From Diphasiastrum complanatum (Eukaryota; Streptophyta; Lycopodiopsida; Lycopodiales; Lycopodiaceae): a stretch of DNA of 64,000 bases. The stretch is from positions 45,988,338-46,052,337 of the forward strand of contig CM055093.1 in NCBI GenBank assembly GCA_029204225.1, read 5' to 3'. Positions 47,357-60,243 of this stretch are shown piece by piece. Below the pieces are notes generated by a model. That model was not told where the DNA came from. It was given only the letters and a program-made list of their open reading frames with translations, and did not search any database. How positions within the stretch are numbered: the stretch's first letter is position 1; every line of letters starts with the position of its first letter. Made by a program: the position numbers and the translations under genes.

Positions 47357-48154
47357 TGTTGGATTATTTTTCTTCTTACCAATCGTCTAATCGGTTTTAA
47401 TCTTCATCCATTGTTTATCCAGTTCTACGGATTTTCCCGTGTTTTTCTACAGTCTGTTGAAGTACGAGTGTTTCTACACAATCCGTAGAGTTACACAGAG
47501 TTTACGACTGTGTCTTCTTTTTCACCTATCAGGAATCCCGTTGAAAAATGCAGTGTCTCCTTTTTCGCATTTTTCGCCTGACAGAAATCTCATGTAAAAT
47601 CACATTGTCACATTTTTTGCTTTTTTCAAAAGAGCCTCAAATGTTAAGGAGATGACTCTGACAAAGTGTGAGACAATCCTAAATGATATTTCAGGGCACC
47701 TTTTCCTTTTTCACCTTTTTGTGAAAAATCCGACAGTGTCGCCTGTGGCTGTTTTAGTTCATTTTTGTAGAGCTACAATTTTGGTTCATTTATGCAGACA
47801 AAACGTTTACGGCCAACTTCACCGCTTATCAACAATAAATGACAAGGACCGGATGGATGTCAACGGATCACCAGCCAACTGGCGATTGCATTTGACGTCC
47901 TAATTTCTTATTATAAATAGTTGTTCATATTCATACAGTTTAATCATCATAAGAAGTTGAAGATTATCAGAAGCATTTGAATAGTTAGCTCTCTCTCTCA
48001 AGTTTGCGAGCTTGAACGCTCTTGGGCATTCTAGCTCACTTCTTAGAGTTGTTTTAGAGATTGCCATTGCGCTACTATTTATCAACATTGCAAACTTTCA
48101 TTTTTAGCCACTCAGAGATAGCATAGAGTACGCGACTTTGATCCGCAACTTATT
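47357..48154 (+). repeat. 3' LTR of copia copy D, 3'-truncated
   Basis: Starts TGTTGGATTATTTTTC right after the polypurine tract and follows the 5' LTR to CTTTGATCCGCAACTTATTGTG, where the homology ends. About 350 bp of the LTR end is missing; unrelated sequence follows. Confidence 0.85.
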
Positions 48155-48336
48155 GTGAAGGATTTCAGACCATTCAAGATACAATCCATGTCCTTGATCT
48201 TTGGTTACAAAAAGGAGCAAACCAACAATCCTGCAATGTAGAAAAATCAGCATCTACATACAAAATGAGATGCAAACTCTAAGAGATACTGATCAAACAT
48301 GAACCAAAACATAAAATATGTTTGTTGTCCGTACAA

Positions 48337-50522
48337 TTACAGTACCCTACTGTATTTCACACGTGTGAAACCGAAAATAGCAAAATATGAGTATTCTACA
48401 CACTGAGTGATGGCCATTTGCTTGCTTGTCTCCTCCAACTTTGTCCTTTCTTGATATGTCTCCACCATAAAACTCCATGAATGAGCCTCCATCTCCATCT
48501 TGCCACAAGATATAATCAAACCTTGATGACTTGGCCATGAGTGAGTGACATAATGAACCTCTATTAGCTTCATTTCCATCAGCAAAACCAGCCAAGAATG
48601 CTAGTACAACTCCAACAATAAGATATTGCAAGACAATGTAGCTAGTTTGCCCATATCTTGACAATTTGCAAACATCCATATGAAATAGCTCAAACATGAG
48701 ATAGAACAAGTAAAGTAAAATTGAACAAAACTTTCTTGCTGCTCCTTTGACCTTACTTGAGTCTTCAATAAGTTGCAAAAACAGATCCATAACATCTTTG
48801 CAAATTACCACTCCTTTGATGCTCTTGACTAGCTCCAAATTGCCACCTTTCCTTTTGTGTTGTTGAAGCCCTTTGAGACCAACCTCTTGATCTTTATCTT
48901 GACCATCAAAGTCATTGAACAAACTTTGTTTTTCAAATCCATAACTTGATTTTCCAGTATGAAAACCATGAGAACCAATAAACACTTGCATAGCATCATC
49001 TACACAAGAATATTCTCCAAAATATGTGAGTAAAGCAAAGTGAGTCGCTTCCACTTGCCTACCTTTCTCTTGATCGTCAAAGATATCAAAGATATGAATA
49101 TCTTCAGACCTGAACCTCTAGAAATACTCCCTCTCAAACATATGATCTAGATCCAACAAGAACTTATCAATGCTTGATCTCGAACTTCCACAAAGGTTAG
49201 TGAAAACAATGTCACCAATGTCACCATCATAAATGAGTATCAAACCTAATAAATCCAGCCCTCTTGAGTCCATAAAAAACCTCAATAAGATCACCAATGA
49301 GATCTCCCTTGCCTTGAAGAAATTGCCTCTCGATTTGCTCCATGTCGTCTTCTCCAACCAACCTTTTGCCATCTTGATCATGAGTGATCAATTCACAATC
49401 ATAGAATCTTTTGAGTTGATGAAGAGATGTGAGATCCATGCCTTGGATCTTCCCAAGAACCCATATTCCATTGCTCTTTCCTTCATAAGACTCCCTCTTA
49501 ATGATTGCATCATTAGAATTAGAAACCTCAAAGACATTAGAAGCCATGAAAAAAATGATTAGTACCTTCAACATAAGGATGATTGAAGTACTCTCTTTTT
49601 TCAAACAAGAACTTCTACTCAATGTTTTAGGTAATGAATCATATGATAATGATTCTTCCTCACTATCATTCACAATGACATATTTCAAAGTACATCCTAC
49701 TTTGAACTCTTCACATACTTCTCTCCTTCTTGACTTGTGACTATCTCCCTCACTAAGTCTCTTGATAGAACCATTTGATCTACTCTCTTTATGAAGACAT
49801 GTGACTCCACTTGCTGGAAAAATGACTTTCTTGGAATCATAACAAAAGAATGTAGAAGAAGCACCTCCTTCATGCATGCACCTAGCAACACCCTTTTCCA
49901 TATGATCAAAGAAATCATTAACAACAATCTTTTCCAAGGAAGAACCTTCACCTCCGTTGATGAAGTTAGTTCTTTCCTTACCTTTTGTGTGCTTGCACTT
50001 GCCATGAAGAACCATTGAAACACCATCAATATCCTCAAGACTAGCCAAGTTAGCACAAAGATGAACATCTCCAAGAAGCATATTAGATGTTGACCTAGAT
50101 CTAGCATACAGAAGCTTTCCACCAATCTTATTGATGCTAAAAAGTACCTTTGGAAAGTTGAGACCAATCTCCTTTTCCATTCCATCCTTTTTGTTCGCCA
50201 TAACAAAAGCATCAAGCTTGAAAATTCTACCTTGTGTATTGCCCCTAGCAACCAAGATTTTTTCCTTTGCAATGAAACAAGCATCGCCACCAAACTTTAC
50301 CATGTATCATTTCTCTATCATTTGACCAACACTTAGCAAATTTTTTGAAAGTGAAGGAATGTAAAGAACACCATCAAGTCTTGCTTTCCTATTAGTAGAG
50401 AGACAAATAGGAATTGAACCAATACCTTCAATCACACAATCACCACCATTGGCCATGTGAATTGCTTTCTTGGCTCCATCATAAGTGACCAAAGAAATGC
50501 TCTGAACGAACTGCAACCACAT
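48337..50522 (-). mobile_element. Copia-like element (copy E), minus strand, GAG-pre-integrase plus unknown downstream sequence
   Basis: On the minus strand 50522-50307 encodes a copia protease/GAG-pre-integrase border (HMANGGDCVIEGIGSIPICL, then LDGVLYIPSLSKNLLSVGQM). After one stop it continues KFGGDACFIAKEKILVARGN and GRIFKLDAFV. The expected LWHxRLGH and integrase core do not follow. Instead a frame of 358 codons (50303-49227) and a second of 235 codons (49054-48347) carry sequence I do not recognise, ending with the segment shared with 39.4 kb. No LTR was identified. It may be a non-autonomous element carrying foreign or diverged sequence. Confidence 0.6.
48347..49054 (-). CDS. Unrecognised ORF (235 codons) downstream in copia-like copy E
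   Basis: The frame starts MEATHFALLTYFGEYSCVDD and has two hydrophobic segments, one at about residues 95-112 (CSILLYLFYLMFELF) and one at about 130-146 (YLIVGVVLAFLAG), each long enough to span a membrane. It ends in a charged tail with ILWQDGDGGSFMEFYGGD. A diverged copy of the C-terminal half lies at 39354-39573 on the plus strand. No known family was recognised. The conservation between two loci suggests it travels with the element. Confidence 0.35.
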   Translation of the reverse strand: MEATHFALLTYFGEYSCVDDAMQVFIGSHGFHTGKSSYGFEKQSLFNDFDGQDKDQEVGLKGLQQHKRKGGNLELVKSIKGVVICKDVMDLFLQLIEDSSKVKGAARKFCSILLYLFYLMFELFHMDVCKLSRYGQTSYIVLQYLIVGVVLAFLAGFADGNEANRGSLCHSLMAKSSRFDYILWQDGDGGSFMEFYGGDISRKDKVGGDKQANGHHSVCRILIFCYFRFHTCEIQ

Positions 50523-51785
<1,263 letters not shown>

Positions 51786-51887
51786 TCCGAAAATCATCGT
51801 CCATCAATGACATTCTGAAGTTCCAAATCATCGGCCGTCACCTAGATCGGCCGCCATTGCCCGTCAACGACGAACACTCTTTACTAG
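51786..51887 (+). mobile_element. Helitron-like 3' end, plus strand
   Basis: GCCCGTCAACGACG at 51859-51872, a partly decayed hairpin, is followed by ACTCTTTA and CTAG at 51884-51887, with T as the next base. Helitrons end in a GC-rich hairpin followed a few bases later by CTRR and insert between A and T. The start of this element to the left was not found; the microsatellite array ends at 51785. Confidence 0.55.
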
Positions 51888-51957
51888 TGTATATATATAT
51901 ATGTATATGTATATGTGTGTATATATATATCTACATATATTGATGTCTATATACATA

Positions 51958-52340
51958 CCAGTAAAGAGCGGCCGTCGTTGACGGGCATTGGACGGCCGAC
52001 GATCTAGGCTGATGATCTAGTGGGTATGCCCCTCATTGACGGGCGGTCGACGACCTCGACATGGGTGACGGACGGTCCTATTGCGGTCTAAAATAATGAG
52101 TGGTAAGCCTGTCAATGATGAGTGGCTAACAATTTTGGTTACGGCTGATGGATTGGGTCAAAGGTCAATGGTTTGTTTGGGTCAAAAGTGGGTATGCCCG
52201 TCGTTGATGGGGCAGCCGACAATCTGGATGACGACCAATGATTTGGATGGTGGCTGATGGTTTAGGGGGAAAGGCGATGGTCGTTTACAGGTGACCCACT
52301 ATTCAAAGTAATATGTTAAGCCCGTCGTTGACGGGCAACC
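51958..52340 (-). mobile_element. Helitron-like 3' end, minus strand, facing the previous one
   Basis: Read on the minus strand, GCCCGTCAACGACGGCC is followed by GCTCTTTA and CTGG at 51961-51958 (CTRR consensus). The adjacent body to 52340 is rich in GTCGTTGACGGGC-type motifs and GATGATTTGG/GGCTGATGG repeats, with another perfect hairpin at 52320-52336. The two 3' ends face each other across about 70 bp of (TA)-rich DNA. Confidence 0.5.
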
Positions 52341-52371
52341 CACTATTTAAAGTAATATGTTGTTCATGCAT

Positions 52372-52372
52372 G

Positions 52373-52443
<71 letters not shown>

Positions 52444-52483
52444 ATACATGCATGTGTGCAAATATTTGTTTTTAGTTGTGTAT

Positions 52484-52520
<37 letters not shown>
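52372..52520. repeat. (GT)n microsatellites
   Basis: Two (GT)n runs, about 52375-52442 and 52484-52519, separated by a GCATACATGCATGTGTGC linker. GT-rich, imperfect DNA continues to about 52820. Confidence 0.97.
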
Positions 52521-52521
<1 letters not shown>

Positions 52522-52820
52522 ATATTTTGTATGCATGTGTTTGCAAACGTTAGACCACAGTTCAAAGTGAATATGTTGTTCATGCATGTGGTATGTATGT
52601 GTGTTTGTGTGCATGCGTGAGGATGTTTTCTTTTAGGTTTTTATGTGATGTGTGTGTTTGTGGGGATTCATATTTGATGTGTGTATGTGTGTGTGCATAT
52701 TTGGTTTGTGTATATATGCGTGCATATGTATGTGTGTGCATATTCAATGTGTTTACAATTGTATGTTTATGTTTGTGTGCATGCAAGTGTGTTTGTGTTT
52801 GTGTGTGTACATTTGTACAT

Positions 52821-53322
52821 TGTGTTTGTCAAAATTTTGGACAAAAAATAGGTTTTACAAAATTTTGAAATACATCATACACAAAAAAAATATCCAAATT
52901 CACTCATGTACACTATGAAATTCAAATTGAACTCTTATCGGACAACCATTACCATCGAAAGAATCCCATAACATTTTTTTATTAACAGACATTTTAAATA
53001 TTCCAAATATATATTCTCAACCAATTTTCAAACCTTCATAGAAATGTCATTGTTTAAATCTAATAACATTACCTGGCTATACACCAGGCTATCTAACATT
53101 GCCTTAAAAAGATACACACTAATAGTGTTGCCATTCCTATAAACATATCTTAAATTACTAATTAGCAAATCTACATTTAAGAGCAAACGAAATCTCCATG
53201 GATATGCGCCAATGATGTTCCCTTCACTGATCATAACGAATATACAGCTCTAACAACCAAATATATTTATATTAATATATTAATATATTTATTTTTAATG
53301 GAATGGAGTCACCTCACCCTTG

Positions 53323-53330
<8 letters not shown>
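52821..53330. other. AT-rich DNA, no gene recognised
   Basis: No open frame with recognisable content was found. The stretch ends in an ATATTAATATATTAATATATTT-like inverted run at about 53260-53290 and then enters a new microsatellite cluster. Confidence 0.4.
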
Positions 53331-53334
<4 letters not shown>

Positions 53335-53357
<23 letters not shown>

Positions 53358-53410
53358 TTTTTTAGGGCATGGACGAACCTCCTTCCCTCTATGGGTGGTT
53401 GGTCAGCTCG

Positions 53411-53492
<82 letters not shown>

Positions 53493-53682
53493 CCCGTGGG
53501 AGGGAGGGAAGGAGAAAAAAAGACTCTAGACTCTATACTTCATACAATATACCTCATCCACAAAAAGTTTTTTATATGGAGATGTGTGTGTGTGTGTGTG
53601 TGTGTGTACATGCACATATGCGCATTCAATGTCGGGGGAAGCTCTCACACACAACGAACATGCGCACACACACACATAGACG

Positions 53683-53726
<44 letters not shown>

Positions 53727-53747
53727 GTGTGTGTGTGTGTGTGTGTT
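53335..53747. repeat. Microsatellite cluster: (CA)n, (GA)n, (GT)n, (CA)n-(TG)n
   Basis: (CA)n at about 53335-53356, (GA)n 53417-53491, (GT)n 53583-53608, then (CA)n 53684-53723 joined through one AT to (TG)n up to 53746. The last pair is a nearly perfect palindrome that could form a cruciform or Z-DNA. Confidence 0.97.
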
Positions 53748-54297
53748 CCAAATCCCCCCTCCCCTCCTATTTTTCTTTTTTTATTGTCTCTTTTGCTCTC
53801 GATTTAGGAGTTAAAGCTAGTGAGTTTGGGCTTGGGGTTAAACATTCCTGAAAATGACGGGCCAAGATAGGGATTTGAATGACTAAAAAAAGAAAAGAAG
53901 CAGTTTAAGTTAGTCAAGAAAATTAATTTTTTTTTTTTTGGGTAAAACTTTGGTGATTCTAAATAAATAAGAAAGCCATGTAATAAAGATTATTGGCTAA
54001 CGTTTAAAGCACATTGAAGCGTGTGAATAAAATAAAACCTTAACTTCAAACATCAAACTTCAAATATTTAAATTTAGAAAGTGAGTGGGAGGGAGGGGGT
54101 GAGGAATCTTTTTGGGGTCCACCCCTCAATGCACACAATGTGCAAATGTATGGGGATATGCACATTCCTCATACATGCATCCTCCTCCCCAAGTTTTTTA
54201 GTTAGAAAAAGCTCATGCATGGGTGAGGGGAGGAGGATGCATGGGTACACCCATACACATGCGCAAAACTGTACATAAGTTTAAATATATATATAGA

Positions 54298-54880
54298 CTA
54301 GTAAAGAGTGCCCGTCGTTGACGGGCGATGGCGGCCGATCTAGGTGACGACCGATGATTTAATAATTCGACCCGATGGTAAAAATCCAATCCAATGGAAA
54401 AAAAAATCTGACCCAATGGTAAAAATCCGACTCAGTGGTAAAAATCTGAACCAATGGCAAAAATCTGACCCAAAACATTTTTCGACCCAATGGTAAAAAT
54501 CAGAAAAATCTGCTCTGTTCAAATTTTTCCAACCCAATGTTAATCCCATCAAAGAGAATTTTTCTAACCCTTGTTCGAATCGGATCGATTCTAACTTCTT
54601 CGAATGTGCTCGACCCAAGATCTCCGAACTATTTTGAACCGATCCGAACATATCTACCGAAAAAATCCAAACATATTTCCGTTTCACGAACAAAATTACA
54701 TGGACAAATACACTAAGATTTTCGAACAATACAGGTTCAGAATATTGGATCATTTGAAAAAAAATTCGAGTATTTAAAAATTCAGTATGTCATTGATGGG
54801 GCGATAATGACTGATCTAGGTGGCGGCCAATGATCCGTTGACGGGCGAGCAACCACGATCTGTATTTATGTCCATATGTA
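54298..54880 (-). mobile_element. Helitron-like 3' terminus (perfect hairpin plus CTAG), minus strand
   Basis: On the minus strand the sequence reads GCCCGTCAACGACGGGC (a perfect 7-bp stem with 3-nt loop at 54326-54310), then ACTCTTTA, then CTAG (54301-54298) followed by T and a TA-rich target. This is the expected Helitron 3' end. The body would extend to higher coordinates. At least to 54880 it shows the same GTTGACGGGC and GATGGCGGCCGATCTAGG motifs as at 52 kb. The 5' TC end was not found, so its length is unknown. Confidence 0.6.
54366..54510. repeat. Tandem repeat of ~19-20 bp unit
   Basis: Six or seven imperfect copies of CCCAATGGTAAAAATCTGA follow one another within the Helitron-like body. 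Confidence 0.9.
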
Positions 54881-54894
54881 CGTGGCCGAAGTAC

Positions 54895-55241
54895 GACGGG
54901 TGGACGTCTGATTTTGGGTATTGAAAAAGTCTGATTTTGGGTATTGAAAAATTCTGATTTTGGGTTTAGGGTTTAGGGTATTGAAGAATCCTTCTTTGCC
55001 AAGCTCAACGTTGGGTCAAAAAAATTCGAGTCTTTGGAGAAATTTGAGTCTTCGAAAAAAGTCGAAGTAAGTGTGCGTCTGTTTGTGTGTATGTGTGTTT
55101 ATCGAGTGTGTATCTGTGTGTTTATTGAGTGTGTAGGCATTAGACATTAGGCATTGATAATTAGGATTAGGCATTAGGCATTAGGGTTAGGCGTAGGCAT
55201 TACATGAAGGATTACATTAGGCATGTCTAATGCCTAATGCC
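54895..55241. repeat. Telomere-like and TTAGGCA repeats
   Basis: TCTGATTTTGGGTATTGAAAA is repeated two to three times (54909-54960) and followed by GGGTTTAGGGTTTAGGG (54962-54978), two units of the plant telomere repeat. At 55134-55241 a separate cluster of ATTAGGCATTAGG variants occurs, ending in an inverted GGCATGTCTAATGCC. Confidence 0.85.
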
Positions 55242-55501
55242 AAAGAAGACATTACATTTAGTTGTGAGTCTAACCAGAATCAAATGACACACTCATTTAT
55301 TCCTTTAAAATTTTGCCCCTAATTGGAATCAAATCATTACGTATAAAGTATCTTTACTAAAGAGATATTCACATAAACAACAATCAACTTTTGAGATTTT
55401 TAAGTTGCGCATTACGGTTAAAAAAAAATGTTTTCCTTTCTTTGCTCTTTGGTTTCTCTAAAAGAAATGTGTTGTTTCATCTAATTCATGTTTTCTCTTC
55501 G

Positions 55502-55713
<212 letters not shown>

Positions 55714-55924
55714 GCACCCTCCCACCAATCCACACAACATATAAATCCTTATTGGAGGAGTTAAGAGTAGGCAACGACTGCAGCATGACTGCGCATGGGA
55801 GAATCACCAAATTACGCTTCAGATAAGACATGAGAAAGATTATGGTAATGCAGCAGACAGATGGGGACCCGGGTCCAAGAATGGAAGCTTTAGAGCTTGT
55901 GTTGCAACAACCAATCTATTCTAT

Positions 55925-56125
55925 CAGAAACAAAAGAAAATGCATACTTTCTATCAAGTCTGCCCTTTCTAAGAAGAAGAAAAAACAAACAATGTATACT
56001 TCATGATATCATATCTGTCCATTCTCAAAAGATGTAGAAACAGAAATGCATTCTCCATACCATATCTGTCCATTCTCAAATAGGTAGAGACAGAAAATGC
56101 ATACTCCATATCAATGGACAAAACC
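55925..56125. repeat. Tandem repeat, about 65-bp units
   Basis: Three diverged copies of a unit containing CATATCTGTCCATTCTCAAA and AGAAACAGAAATGCATTCTC. Confidence 0.8.
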
Positions 56126-56217
56126 ATGACAAAGGTCTTGATGTAGAATGCTGGATGTCATAAGCAACTTTTATATTACTGATCATAATTCCATCATGTA
56201 AGAATATTATGAACTTC

Positions 56218-56665
56218 AGTGCATATTTACAAAATGACTAAATGAAAACAGAATCTACAATAACAAATCTCTGAATTGTTAGTCTCAAAACCGGAGCAGA
56301 GCATCTGACTCAGTTCAAACTAAAGAATACAAAAAGTGACTAAATGAAGTCTAAACCGACAACTCAGACACAAGATCCTGGATCTAAATATTAGAAACAA
56401 CGATAATATTTTTGACTTGCACAGTCGAATTTTGAGCACAACATCCAATTTAGCTCAAACAAAAAACTTCAAATAATGGCTAAATGAAAACAAAATAGAC
56501 ACCTCAGACACATAATCCTGGATGTAGATATTAGAAGCAATGGCATATCCAATCTTTTACTCACTTCTTTTGAAGCACAGAATCCAATTCAACTGAGATT
56601 CTGTAAAATGACCAAATCATAACAAAATGGATAACTTAGACAAATTATTATGGTTTTAAATATTC
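56218..56665. repeat. Diverged tandem repeat, about 105-135-bp units
   Basis: Four related units begin near 56234, 56337, 56474 and 56605, each with (T)GACTAAATGAAAACA followed by AGACACATAATCCTGGAT-like sequence and an AATCCAATTTAGCTCAA-like end. No coding content was recognised. Confidence 0.7.
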
Positions 56666-57159
56666 CCTCAAATGTAGAATCAATTTTCTCATTGCTAAAT
56701 GCAATAATCCAAAATCTGCCATACGTGCTTCTGGAAATGATGGAGATGATGGCTCATTGGAGCATTCAAACTTTAGAACTACTCATGTCTCTGATTCAAC
56801 AAACAAAGGATCCTAGACAATTGGCTCAGTATTGAATCCGTCAGAATATGATTTCATAAGTGTGGCTATCTGGCTACAGAACTACAAATGTATGTTGTCT
56901 CTACAAGGGTGATTGTTTTTAGCATAGAGAGGCAACTGATTCAGATTGCTATAAGTTTGCAGTAGTAGGTTGCTTTAGAAGGAGGATTCATTGGTCCGAT
57001 ATACTGATTGTAAACCCTAGACACATAAAAGTCACATAAGCTCTTAGATATGTCATTTCCTGGCTTCACCGAACATAATCTTAGCATAAGTATTCGAATA
57101 TTGATGATAACGCTTAAGCCAGCTACAATAAGAGAAACAAAACAAAACAAAATATTTAC

Positions 57160-57229
57160 CAACATTGCACGATGTGGGGGGATCCTTCTGTAGATCTTTC
57201 AACTCCTTCAAAATGCGCTTCGAAGCCAT
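57160..57229 (-). pseudogene. Orphan first exon of a UBC8/UBC10-type ubiquitin-conjugating enzyme E2
   Basis: The minus strand from 57229 encodes MASKRILKELKDLQKD followed by PPTSCNV, essentially identical to the N-terminus of plant group-VI E2 enzymes (usual length 148 residues), which pass ubiquitin from E1 to substrates with E3 ligases. A GT donor (GTAAAT) follows directly. The rest of the fold, including the HWQATI and active-site HPN segments, was not found downstream towards lower coordinates. The exon is therefore isolated: either the gene is disrupted or this is a captured fragment. Confidence 0.7.
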
Positions 57230-58540
57230 GAAACTAGGACACAATTAAAGAGTTGGTTCTGAAGTGGTTTCTGTTTGCTCGAAGCTACTTAAATGAGTTG
57301 ATTCTGAGGTGTATGTAAACTTTCGTATTAAAATGGCACCATAGAATTTGTAATGCACTAAACTCGAGAATCAACTAGCATATAGCACGTGTTTCAGAGG
57401 GCATGTGTATTCTTCCCTATGTGGGGTAGCAAGCAATGACTTCAACATCTATCACCACGGATCTGCAATACGTTAATGTCTCATATTTCAGGACAAGGGT
57501 TACTAAAACCCTCATTTTCGGTCTGTAGCTGATCTACAGTGGCTTCATTTAGATCAAAACCTGCATTTGAGACATCACTGGAGCTCCTAACAATCCAATT
57601 GCGTTTCTACCTCGATAGGCAGGCGACCATCCTCTGTAGCATATATATATATAGTGCTAAAGGATTTATAAAAAAATTAAAGTGCTACTCTAACAACTAC
57701 AAAAACGGGCTCTGCAAAAGAGAAGATCAAACTGATAAGACTCTTCTGCTTGGCCTGCCAAAATCACAAATGTGTGAGGAATAAACACCCAGATGGAACA
57801 AACAAAAGAATACATAAAGATGAGCTCATTCTTCCTTAAAGAGGTCTGCAAAAGAATAATAGAGCATCAACGGTATAACCAAGAAGTGAAAGTATAACCA
57901 TCGATGTTGTAGCCAAACAGAATTCAAACAAAATACATAAACAAATCACAGAAAGAAAGAAGAAAAGAAGAATTTCTTCTCATTCAGTCCACCTTCCATT
58001 TTGTTCTTCCGATCAGCTATACTGTTTTAAATATGGGTGTTCTTGATCTGTTTCAAAATATGTTCATCATTCATCTATTGACTTCACATTATTATTTGCA
58101 AATTTATACGATTGTGTAAACTCTAAAGTAGGAATTAGAAAATTAGGATTGGCTTTGTCTGTCTATAGGGTTATCTGCGAGAACATAACTGCATAAGTTT
58201 TCTCTGCCATTCATTGTCTGAAAGAGATTTGCTTTTCTAAGATTGATTGCTACATGTTGATTGATAATGCATCAAATTGAGAGAAATCCATTCAAGAATG
58301 TGGGAAACGATTCTTACCAACTTTCTCTGATTTCTCGAAGTAGAATCATCACACTCGATCTTTACGAAGAACCAATCACGCTTGGACCTAATCAATAAAA
58401 CACTATCCTATCCACTTCAAAGGGACAGAAAACCGTCACTACAAATGGAATGGCGACTTTGGCCAAGCCAAAGATCACACAACCCCGACATATGGGCATA
58501 ATAGTTGCAAGCAAACACGCACATAGAGAGTGCAATCTGG

Positions 58541-58682
<142 letters not shown>

Positions 58683-59465
58683 TTACCTTTCGAGCATATG
58701 TGATGCTTGCAAATTCTGAAAACTGTTCGGAAAATTTTTACCTGGATGATTGTAGCAGTGGTATCTTGTGAGGATGCCATGTTTTAGTCCCCTCGAGTGC
58801 TCTTTGCCTTCCTTAGTATTAAACCATTTATAACGTTATTGTCAGCCTTTTTGAAAGCGAAAGTAAATACTTTATGGAGAGCCTACCATTCACTGCTTAT
58901 ACAAATCTGAAGCGAATGGTTTAATGTGCATACCTGTGCAGACGCTTATAGCTTTATGGCTCGAAGCCGAACCTAACAAAAAATGAAGCTAGTAGTAATA
59001 TTCGATGCTACATAGAGCACAAGTTCCATTTGTTAGTGCTAATATACAGTAGTATTCCCTTTGCAAGAGCAGTCATTCGCAAGTATGATAACGAAACTGG
59101 TTAAAGCATGAGGTATAGTAATCGTAAACAGAATGTGCCAGCAATTGAGTTGTATGTTTTGATAAAAGTATGAAACAACCATAGCATCCTTTCTGGAGTA
59201 CGTACGTAACCCTTATTTACTTAAGGAACAATCACATATTCATGCTGTCCATTGAAGGATAGTAACGTATAATGTAAACTGTAGTTATCACACCAAGATA
59301 TCATCCATTCATATCCATGATAAGGAGCTTGAAACCAAACAACCATTCATGAGTTAGGAAGTGCTTCATTGCTGATCATTATGAAGCTTCTGTCTCAGCT
59401 TATCACATATGATGCAAAACTATCATTAACATGCATTTTAAAGTATGTGGAAGGTAATACTGGAT

Positions 59466-59700
59466 CATCGCTGGTCCATCGCTGGACAACCTACCATATA
59501 TATCAACATTTTGATTCTCTTGCTAATAATAGATCGTTGCAGGTCCATCGCTGGACAACAACAAGTCTACCTTCAACAAGCACTCCAGAAATGAGTATGC
59601 TTCATCGCTGGTCCATCGCTAGACAGCGGAAGGTATATGAAGTATATATCAAGCCAAACACAAGTTGTATGAATCCACATTGATCCATCGTTGGAGAGCG
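59466..59700. repeat. Four dispersed copies of a GGTCCATCGCTGGAC hairpin motif
   Basis: Copies begin near 59466 (ATCGCTGGTCCATCGCTGG), 59532, 59603 and 59682, about 70 bp apart. Each core is a 5-bp inverted repeat, GTCCA and TGGAC around TCGC. The intervening sequence is AT-rich and not conserved. Confidence 0.85.
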
Positions 59701-60074
59701 GGTTCATACATTTCCATTCAACATTTAGAACAGCTGATAACCATCATACGTATTCATGAGATGAATGCACATATATAAAACGAGCAGAACCACATACCGT
59801 ATAGTTAAAGCAGATAATTTCAAGCCAGGGAGGGCGCCATCTCTTCCAACCTTCTTCTCACCATATAGTAGAAGAAACTCCTTCGGAAACAGGCTACATG
59901 TAGTGGTTTCATAGGAAGTATCGTGGAAGCTCCCTTCTAGCCAAAAAAGGTGGGAAAATATTTCTGAAAAGTATGAAGAAAAGTTGGGTTTGCAAAAAAG
60001 TTTTAGGACCCTCAAACCATATATGTTTGTTTTTAGCATGATCAAGGGTGGTGGTTTATGATAAAGAAGAGTCC

Positions 60075-60243
<169 letters not shown>

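Larger units (their letters stand above)
44635..48154 (+). mobile_element. Ty1/copia retrotransposon (copy D), internally deleted
   Basis: The 5' LTR (44635-45809) starts TATTAGATTATTC and ends TTTTCGACA. Three primer-binding motifs follow, then a short gag start fused to RT and RNase H, the polypurine tract AAATTAAGGGGGAG, and a 3' LTR from 47357 that is cut off at about 48154. The internal region is only about 1.55 kb, so protease, integrase and most of gag are missing. Both LTRs share the TTCTTACCAATCG start region and an AGTTATAAATAGTTG-type TATA region. Confidence 0.87.

Noticed and set aside
58742-58780. Possible first exon MASSQDTTATIIQ with a GTAAAA donor on the minus strand
   Set aside because: Only 13 codons with no recognisable continuation; a chance ATG plus donor cannot be excluded.
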